The position numbers and the translations under genes are program-made. A stretch of 64,000 bases of DNA from the NCBI GenBank assembly GCA_951799425.1, contig OX637403.1, forward strand, positions 22,906,811 to 22,970,810. Direction: 5' to 3'. Below the pieces are notes generated by a model. The model searched no databases, had not been told where the DNA came from, and was given only the letters and a program-made list of their open reading frames with translations. Position 1 is the first letter of the stretch. Every line of letters begins with the position of its first letter. Below, one piece after another: positions 56,395 to 64,000 of this stretch. Origin of the DNA: Ilex aquifolium (lineage: Eukaryota; Streptophyta; Magnoliopsida; Aquifoliales; Aquifoliaceae).

Positions 56395-58349
56395 TGATTA
56401 GTACTTAAAGTTGACATATTATTATGACATTTTAAGACTAATGTTACTTTAATGGAGTTTAAGTGATGTCATTTCAGGCCCTAAACTGAACAAGGACCCG
56501 AGAACAACAAGTACCACACTTGGATGCAGCACCAGTACATTAGAGCCCAAAATTGGAGAAGCTTGGAGCACAACCAGAACGTTCGAACGCCAACTCACGT
56601 TCGAACGTCCACATTGCACTGTAGCAGACTCAATTGCTGAAGAGAAGGCGTGTTGCAGTTAGGAAAGAAGACTGGAGCTCTGAAGTACTTGAGTGTCACG
56701 TTCGAACGCCAACTCACGTTCGAACGTGCACTTGAGTTGATGGAAGACCAGACCACTGCAGAGAGTTGGAACTGAACTTCACAGAAGACCAACAGATCAC
56801 TCGAGTGAAAGGGGTCAGAGCAAATCTGGCGTTCGAACGCCCTTAGTGCAAAAACATGAAGAAACGTTCGAACGGCAGTCAACGTTCGAACGCCCTCAGT
56901 ACAAAAACAGAAATAACGTTCGAACGCCAACTCACGTTCGAACGTTATCCACAGACTGGCAGCAGAGTTGTTGACTGTTCACTTGGACTTGGGCGGCAAA
57001 CACTATTCTTTCACCCCCCCTTGTCTCCTCCTCTTGCCTATAAATACTCCCCTTGTTGGAGAGCTAGAGGAGCCATAGTAGGAAGTAGGAAAGTTGATGG
57101 AGGCTTAGACTCCCACTCTCATTGTAGATTTAGCTCATTTTTTCCTTTTATGAAGTCTTTATTTTAGAGATTAGTTTGGCTTTAGTCCAACATCTTTTGC
57201 TTGTTATAACAGTAGTTTTGTGCTTATGCTTATGTTTATGCTTTCATTTCTCATGCATAGAAGAGAGATAGCTCACATTTTGGTTGAGGAAGCAACCCTC
57301 CAATTCTTGGTTGAGGAAGCCACCCTCCAAATGTGACTAGCTTTCTTCTACTTTTATTGTTCATGCATTTCACTTCCATTGCTTGAGCTTCTTTCTTTCT
57401 TAGAAGAGTGAAACTCTTCCACTTTTCTAGAGCTTTACCAAAGCCGTGAATGGTGGAATGTGATTCACCAATTCTTTGTTAAAGATTGGCTATGCATTTG
57501 TTGTTACTTTATCTTATAAGTTCTCTACTTGGAGGGATGAGTATCACTCACTTTTCTAGCTTTACCCAAGCCATGAAGAGTGAGTAGTTCCTCATTCACT
57601 CTTTAGTAAGAGGAGAAGGACATGTATAAGTTATCCGGGAATCATATTTGTGCAATGTTTCTATGCTTAACGCTTATTTCTTCTTGCTATTGGATGATTG
57701 ATTACATCTAGCAAAGTTAGGGTACTTTGTATAATTGTGGGTTCTTTCTATGACACAGATGACTCTTGCATAGAAAGACTCATCAGTTCAAGGCAAGTAC
57801 CCCAGCTAGATCCTCATGACTACCCCTCAATCTTCCCCCTTATTGTACTTCATTTAAAGAATGGAATATTAAGATCATGATTGGATCTCTTGTAGAAACA
57901 CTTGCTTGTTTGTAGACGGGTTAAGTCTCGGCACAGGCAATTCTTGTAAACTTCTAGAAAGACATCGGAATCATGTTCTTAATTCTCACAATCCATCTTT
58001 ATCTTCCGATTAACTTGCTGTTGACACGGGAGTTAATTGAGTTATCAAGCACAATTATGACAAACCGGATAACTAACTACATGTCCAGATCTTTGCACTA
58101 AAGAGTGACTTTTTCTTATTAGCACCTATTTTGTTAAGAAAATCTTCCTGGAAAGAATCTTATATTATGTCCAGAAAAACTCATATCTCACAGCAAATCT
58201 CAAAGGTTACAATCAATAGGTCTCTACCACTGCTCACCTTAGAAATATCATCAAAAGTTCCCTGTGGATTCGACTCCGGACTCAAACCGGATTATTACTA
58301 CAGCTTGACCGCCTGCACTTGGGTGTATACACATTGGATCAAGCCACCA
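56395..58349 (+). mobile_element. solo LTR, 1955 bp, with nine CGTTCGAACG palindromes
   Basis: It starts TGATTAGTAC, ends AAGCCACCA, and is flanked by a perfect GTGGT duplication (56390-56394 and 58350-58354). A TATA box (ctataaatac) lies at 57038-57047. A U5-like 'ccctgtggattcgactccgg' segment (58260-58279) is present. No PBS, PPT or coding domain is seen. The short open frames overlap the palindrome cluster and are not genes. Confidence 0.88.
56580..57047 (+). promoter_or_regulatory. LTR U3 palindrome array and TATA box
   Basis: CGTTCGAACG starts at 56580, 56598, 56699, 56717, 56830, 56865, 56883, 56917 and 56935. Eight of the nine form four pairs, each exactly 18 bp apart, three with the spacer ccaactca. 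The array ends 94 bp upstream of the TATA box. Confidence 0.7.
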
Positions 58350-58792
58350 GTGGTCACTTGGACAACTTAGGTTTTTATTTTTGCTTTATTCTTTATTAAA
58401 TATGGGACTTTGATATTTTCGTTTGTTGTTCTAGATAATATTGTGTTTGTAGTATGAGGTTCCATTTGACTGTACGTACTACAAGCATAAAACTCAAATT
58501 TCAATTATATTCATGAGTTCAATGACAAGCGAAAGACAAGTGATTCAAGTTTATACGTAAACTTTTATTTTAGAACTACATTGTCTGTTTTATGTTGATT
58601 AAATGTTAGAATGTAACTTATACAAATGTTTGCATCATAGTATAGCTTTCAGACACACAGTGAACATACCCACAGATACAAACACACACACAGGGACATA
58701 CATAGAGAAACTATATAGTTAATTTTTTTTGTAAAATTATTTTGTAACTATTAATATTGATATGCTGGAGGTTTTTGTGGTATTATTTCAGT
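58350..58792. other. AT-rich flank upstream of the transposase
   Basis: It contains a short CA-rich tract near 58653-58694. No gene is present. Confidence 0.5.
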
Positions 58793-60126
58793 ATGGCTCG
58801 TAAACATGACAATGTAGCAGTTGTGCTTGTTGGTCTTAATAATTTAGTCAGAGAGTTCGTTATTGTTTGTACTTGTATTTTGATGGTTATGATTGCATTA
58901 TGGGTCAATGAAAAACGAAAGACACGGGTATTGACTAGGTCAGTCGATAGGTTCTGTGCACAAAGTGAGCATCTCCATAGGCTTATTGGAGAAAGCAATA
59001 GAATATGTGTAGAACAACTTAGGATGGATAGACATACATTTCACTTGTTGTGCTGATTAGTTAGGAAAGTCGGTGGGCTTACCAACACAAAGAATGTGTG
59101 TGTGGAAGAGATGGTTGCGATGTTCTTGAGTGTCATAGGACACGATGACAAGAATCGCCCAGTTAAGTTCAACTTTATTAGGTCTGGGAAGACAATGAGC
59201 AGACACTTCAGCGCAGTTCTGCAAGCTGTTCTAAAATTGAAATGATTACTCTTAAGAGGCCCAGATCGGTTACAGATGGGTGCAGTGATCCCAATTGGCG
59301 ATGGTTCAAGGTAGTCAATTACAAGCTACGTGGTTGTCATTATTTCCTAATAAAATTTAAACTAAACCTTTATACTCAATTATTTTCATTGTAATTAGTG
59401 CTTATAGGGATGTGTAGGGGCACTAGATGACACACATGTTAGGGTCAAAGTGCCCCTCTTACACCAAGGTAGATATAGGAACCGGAATGGGTGGACAACA
59501 ACTAATGTGTTGGGCGTTTGTGGGCAAGACATGAAATTTATCTATGTATTACCCAAGTGGGAGGGTTCTACCACTGATTCTAGGGTATTGCGAGAGGTCA
59601 CCACAAGAAGGAATGGGTTGAAGGTGGAACGTGGTAAGGTCACAAAAACTGTTGTTTAGAGAATTGGTTATTTGCTAAGTTTCTTGAAGATTTTAGATTT
59701 ATTCAATTATGTGCACTTCTAAGTACATATTACCTTGTGGATGTTGGGTACACAAATGGAGAAGGTTTTTTGGCTCCATTTTGTGGCCAGCGATACAACT
59801 TGTAGGAGTTTGCCGACGGTGCTGTAGCACCCAGAAATGCGCATGAGTATTTCAATTTGAGGCATGCAACAGTGAGAAATGTAATAGAAAGGTGTTTTGG
59901 TCTACTTAAAATACGATGGGCTATCCTTAGGATGTCGTGTTTTTACCTTGTATCAACGCACAACAAAATCATTGCTGCTTGTTGTTTACTGCATAATCTT
60001 ATTAGGAACGAGATGAAATATGATCCAGTGGAGAAAGATTTGGATGACCATCCATTGGAAGATGAGAATGTGAATAATAATGATATAATTGATAGTGTTG
60101 AATCTTGTCATGGTTGGATTGCGTAG
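58793..60126 (+). pseudogene. PIF/Harbinger transposase, decayed
   Basis: Exon-like blocks on the plus strand match plant HARBI1-type DDE transposases: QLRMDRHTFHLLC, then after a TGA KVGGLTNTKNVCVEEMVAMF and FIRSGKTMSRHFSAVL, then after a frameshift DPNWRWFK; an intron; GALDDTHVRVKVPLLHQGRY (first Asp) and TTTNVLGVCGQDMKFIYVL then WEGSTTDSRVLREV (second Asp); an intron; YTNGEGFLAPF, and NVIERCFGLLKIRWAIL (the Glu) with CCLLHNLIRNEM. The catalytic DDE residues remain readable, but a stop and at least one frameshift disrupt the N-terminal part, and another stop follows QRYNL. Length and order fit the family. Confidence 0.85.
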
Positions 60127-60349
60127 CGTGATCAACTGGCAGCTAACACGTACAATGACTAGAGGTCTGATAGAGTAGCTTCAAGTTAGTCGCTATAGAT
60201 TGTTGCATGTTCATGAAATTCGTTTCGCCTCATGTTTTTTTGGTTAAGTTCTATTCCATGCAAGTTATGATATGAGTGGATGTTTTGCGTGTATGTAAAA
60301 TTTTTCACGCTTCTTTAAAACATATTTTTGACAAATGTAACTTAATTAC

Positions 60350-60935
60350 ATGTCTACTATGGATTCAATGGCAAGTGTCGGCAGTTCTCACTTTAGGGTA
60401 AGTTCCCAGTTTGATAGGGGACCTAGACGAATGTGGACAGCATCTGAAGAATCTTTGCTTTTAAATGCCCTTAAAGACATTTGTAATTAGGGCTAAAAAT
60501 CCCAAAATGACGCGTTCAGATCATGATATTTGCACCACTTGGAGAAGGCTTTATTTGATGTACTTGGCGGAACTAACTTACGTGCCACTCCACACATTGA
60601 GTCGAAGATTAAAAACTAGAAGAAAGCCTACAACACATTCTTCACCATGCTTAGAAGGTTATGGTTTGGGTGGAACGAGCCAGAACAAAGGATAGACGTT
60701 GAAGGGGACTACGTTTAGGCTGAGTACGTGAAGGTACTAACTTCCCAACCCCACTACTATCCGCCTTAAGTCAATCACTAATGGCCTGTTGTTTTCCAGA
60801 AAGACCGAAATGCAAAAGGGATGCGTGAGAAAGCTGGCCTTACTATAATGATTGGAGCATAATTTTTGGCAAAGACCGTGCAACAGATGAGTATACTAAA
60901 GATTTAGAAGATATGGTTGGGGCTCTAGGAACAAC
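60350..60935 (+). pseudogene. Harbinger companion ORF, Myb/SANT-like, decayed
   Basis: From ATG at 60350: GPRRMWTASEESLLLNALKD, then two stops, then in shifted frames FRSGYLHHLEKALF, NTFFTMLRRLWFGWNEPEQR, KGMREKAGL, and YNDWSIIFGKDRATDEYTKD. This order is the Myb/SANT-like DNA-binding domain followed by the GKDRAT segment of proteins encoded beside Harbinger transposases, which they help import and bind to TIRs. It lies 220 bp downstream of the transposase on the same strand. Multiple stops make it a pseudogene. Confidence 0.75.
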
Positions 60936-61859
60936 AAAGGTGAGGTAGATTTTCATTGTTTTGCACTGGTTTGGTCAAATATGTGGCATAGAAACGAATT
61001 TCAATTAAGGCTCAATCACGGCACTAGGGATAATATTTTCACAAGAAAAAGGGCAAATGCTCAAAATATTCAAAAATGGCCTAAGATCACCTCTAGATAA
61101 GCATGGGGGAGCATTATACATTTCAAGAGAAGTCAATCAACTATACAGATGTACCTATCCAAAACAAGAATAATGAGATTATTGAACACTCTTGGACTTT
61201 GAAAAATTGTTCTTTGAGTAAATGTAAGTTCCCTCCAAACAAGGATTGGCGCTAAAGCTCTCATGAGTTCTCACTCATCTCCACTATTCATGTCCAGCAC
61301 TAAAATGTGAACTCAATCCGTAAATTGACGAAATTACACATTCAAAGCGTACGTATTGGTGAGTTCAAAAGCAAATTCCTAAGTGATATTCAAGCATAGG
61401 ATGAAATTCTATAATGTGCTCATCTATTTAGAGTTCAAAGCAAAGATTAACATATCAACAAACCCACAAAACTCATAATAAGGGAATATAGATCAACATT
61501 CATATATTTTTCACAAAAATTTTCAAAATTTTCACATAATTTGCAACACATGACAACAAAAATCTGTGTGATATGTGAAAGGTGAATTTCCACCCCAAAA
61601 ATTGGTATTATGAACAAAAATTTCCACGAACATTGGTGTATCATAAAAATGGTGCACTTCACCCCCCAACTTGATTTATGCATTGTCCTCAATGCAATAA
61701 AAAAGATATGATATGCAATGAAGGACTATAAAAGGTGATTAGGGTTAGAGAATTGACCAAACACCAATATCTGCAACTTAAGAAAAAACAAACTATACTA
61801 CAAAAGAGAGTAAGTAACATGAAATAAAAGTGAAGTAAGTAAATAAAAACGAATGTACA

Positions 61860-63048
61860 CTAAAAAACATTAAAACTAGTTACTCCACCAATTCCGGATA
61901 TACTGGATCCATCAAATCCTCCTCCCTCCTTGTCCTTCAAAACCCTCAAAGAATGGCTTGAATCTTTGGCCATTAACCTTGAATGTCCTACCATCCTCTG
62001 GGTTTGTGACTTCCACGGCTCCATTGGGGTAGACCACCTTGACAAGATAGGGGCCATCCCAACGGGATTAGAGTTTCCCTTGAAAAATTGAGAGACAAGA
62101 GTTGTAGAAGAGCACTTTTTGGTCGGGCTCAAATGACTTTCTCACAATGGATTTGTCATGGAAGATCTTAGCCTCCTCTTTTGAAATTTTGGAGCTCTCA
62201 TATGTGTCTCTTCGAATCTCTTCCAATTCATTCAATTCTAGCTTCCTATGCTCTCTAGCCATTCTCAAATTGAAGTTTAGAGTTTTTATGGCCCAATAGG
62301 CCTTGTGTTCCATCTCGACTGGTAAATGGAAAGCCTTTCCATGGAAGAGCTGGTAGGGAGACATGCCTAAGACAATCTTGTAGGCAATGCGATAGGCCCA
62401 TAGGGCATCAATCAGTCTCAATGATCAATCATTCCTATTTGGGTTCACCGTTTTCTCTAAGATATTTTTGATCTCCCTATTAGCTAGCTCAGCTTGGCCA
62501 TTGGTCTGTGGGTCATATGCGGTGGATACCTTATGTGTGACGCCATATTTATACATCAAAGACGCAAATGGCCTATTGTAGAAATGCGATTCACCGTCGC
62601 TTATCATAGCACGAGGCATCCCAAACCTCTCAAGAATTTAACCATGACCCAGTGGTCATTGGTCTTGGTTGGAAAAGCCTCTACCCATTTGGACACGTAG
62701 TCCACTGCCAGTAGAATGTATAGATAGCCAAACGACATAGGGAAGAGACCTATGAAGTCGATGCCCTAACAATCAAATATTTCTATAACAAGTACAGGGG
62801 AGAGGGGAATTATGTTCCTTCGGGTCACACTACCCAAACATTGGCATCTATCGCATTCTTTACAAAAATGAAATACAGTCCTTTATCAGAGAGGGCCAAT
62901 AAAAACCTGACTGTAGAATTTTTGCTGAAGTCTTTTTTGCAGAGAAATGACCACCGCATGCCTCTGAATGGCAGAATGCAAGGACTTCCTGCTGTTCATT
63001 TTCTGGTACGCATATCCGCATGACTTGGTCAGGGTAGTACTTGAACAT
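61860..63048 (-). pseudogene. gypsy integrase remnant
   Basis: Blocks on the minus strand: zinc-binding HHCC region (HSEACGGHFSAKKTSAKILQ and then FYWPSL, 63048-62860), core domain ([13 protein letters not shown] then [20 protein letters not shown], 62619-62425), C-terminal part ([52 protein letters not shown], 62421-62068), and the tail NPEDGRTFKVNGQRFKPF in another frame (62060-61940). Stops and frameshifts separate the blocks, and the first catalytic Asp block near 62700 is not open. Confidence 0.8.
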
Positions 63049-63252
63049 GTAAGGGTTGTCGAAGTAGAATTACTTCACATCTGCCATAAATCTTCTTCGA
63101 ATCTCCAGACTCCAATGCGGTGGTATTTGTCATGTTGCAAGATAGTTACATATGTCAGCATACCATGGAAAAATAGAATGAATTGAAAGTAAATGTTCAT
63201 CAGGGAAGAAATCAGAGATATGAATGTGCTCATCGGCCACTTGCACCACCAT

Positions 63253-63747
63253 TCAGGATAAATGGTCCGCCACCATGTTCTCAACTCCTTTTTTGTCTTT
63301 GATTGTTAAATTGAATTCTTGTAAGAGGAGTATCCACCTAAAGAGTCTCGGTTTTGCATCCTGCTTAGACAACATATACTTCAACACAGAGTGATCAATA
63401 TAGACTACTATAGGTGAACCAATAATGTAGGACCGAAATTTATCAAATGCAAATACTACCGCTAGCAATTCCTTTTCGGTGGTGGTATAATTCATTTGTG
63501 CCTCGTTAAGGGTTTTGCTAGTATAGTATATTACATAGGGTCTCTTATCCACCATTTGACTAAGCACAGCGCCGACCGTGTAATCACTCGCATCGCACAT
63601 AAGCTCAAAAGGTAAATCCCACTTGGGTGGTCGCATAATCTGAGGTATGGTAAGCATGCTTTTGAGTTTTGTAAAAGATGCCTCACAATTATCCAACCAC
63701 TCGAATGGGACATCCTTGGACAGTAAATTGGTCAAAGGTCGGGCCAA
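63253..63747 (-). pseudogene. gypsy RNase H remnant
   Basis: A 164-codon open frame: FEWLDNCEASFTKLKSML, FELMCDASDYTVGAVLSQ (catalytic Asp), VIYYTSKTLNEAQMNYTTTE (catalytic Glu in EKELLAVVFA), YIDHSVLKYMLSKQDAKPRL, and KDKKGVENMVADHLS. It overlaps the RT frame at a frameshift near 63740. Confidence 0.85.
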
Positions 63748-63995
63748 TGCACTAAAGTCTTTAATAAAACGACGATAAAAGCCGGCATGACCCAGAAACG
63801 CCTAATATCTTTTATGACCTTCGGTGTAGGGAGGTTGGAAATGGCCTCAAAATTTGATTTGTCCACTTCAATCCCCTTCACCGAGACGATATGCCCTAGA
63901 ACAATTCCTTGTGTCACCATGAAGTGACACTTCTCCCAATTCAAGACTAAGCTCTTCTCTTCGCATCTCTCGAGAACTTTCTCCAAATTCTCCAA
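63732..63995 (-). pseudogene. gypsy RT C-terminal remnant, cut by the window edge
   Basis: LEKVLERCEEKSLVLNWEKC, then HFMVTQGIVLGHIVSVKGIE and IKDIRRFWVMPAF are the thumb-side end of a gypsy RT (usual form FLGHAGFYRRF). The FVDD catalytic box would lie beyond 64000. Confidence 0.8.
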
Positions 63996-64000
63996 GCATC

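Larger units (their letters stand above)
60936..64000 (-). mobile_element. Athila/Tat-like Ty3/gypsy remnant, runs off the window
   Basis: Minus-strand gypsy pol blocks in the order RT, RNase H, integrase from 64000 leftwards are followed by the segment 'ttgaggacaatgcataaatcaagttggggggtg' (about 61659-61693 reversed) that follows integrase in Athila/Tat elements. The 3' LTR and the left boundary could not be identified; the boundary with the Harbinger remnant is placed near 60936-60960 only because similarity to each ends there. Confidence 0.65.

Noticed and set aside
56580..56944. CRISPR-like array (regular short repeats)
   Set aside because: Words are 10-bp palindromes with 8-bp spacers in pairs, inside a plant LTR with a TSD; there are no cas genes.

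Overview
The window is nuclear DNA of a flowering plant, most likely a eudicot. The evidence is one intron-rich plant gene (a SYT4-type synaptotagmin with an SMP domain and two C2 domains) and Ty1/copia, Ty3 chromovirus, Tat/Athila-like, MULE-like, PIF/Harbinger, SINE and Helitron-like elements of plant type. The species cannot be named from this sequence. No CRISPR, rRNA, tRNA gene or prokaryotic operon is visible.

Layout: 1-2400 is the 3' part of an internally deleted Tat-lineage Ty3/gypsy element. 2439-9845 is a long-TIR, MULE-like element that carries a fragment of a BAHD acyltransferase gene; its right TIR is split by a 3975-bp solo LTR (5784-9758, TSD AAAAT). 9975-10083 is a SINE with an 11-bp TSD, and 10886-11222 is a small MULE-type MITE. 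11751-35561 is the SYT4-like gene on the plus strand. Its 13 exons add up to about 567 codons with every intron phase conserved. The reading is broken by a solo LTR in exon 2, with another solo LTR nested inside that, by two donor sites that each seem to lack one G, and by a TAA in exon 12. Its introns also hold two copies of one copia family in opposite orientations (16385-22082 plus, 30154-34736 minus) and another solo LTR (27950-29035).

Downstream, 36288-49884 is an old, degraded copia element on the minus strand (TSD AAAGT). A young chromovirus (40118-49626, TSD TGAAC, 2379-bp LTRs about 1.3% diverged by a count by eye) is inserted in its leader. Further right are a solo LTR (50040-51863), a Helitron-like candidate (52238-54004), a broken PIF/Harbinger pair of genes (58793-60935) preceded by another solo LTR (56395-58349, TSD GTGGT), and a decayed Athila/Tat-like gypsy pol on the minus strand running off the right edge.

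The most interesting signal is architectural. Several unrelated LTRs each carry their own GC-rich palindromic word, repeated and often paired at a fixed spacing, about 50-100 bp upstream of a TATA box: CGTTCGAACG nine times, CGTCCGGACG four times, CGTACCGGTACG three times, AGCGCT three times. This looks like a convergent promoter design. All positions, TSDs and difference counts were read by eye; no search or alignment program was run.
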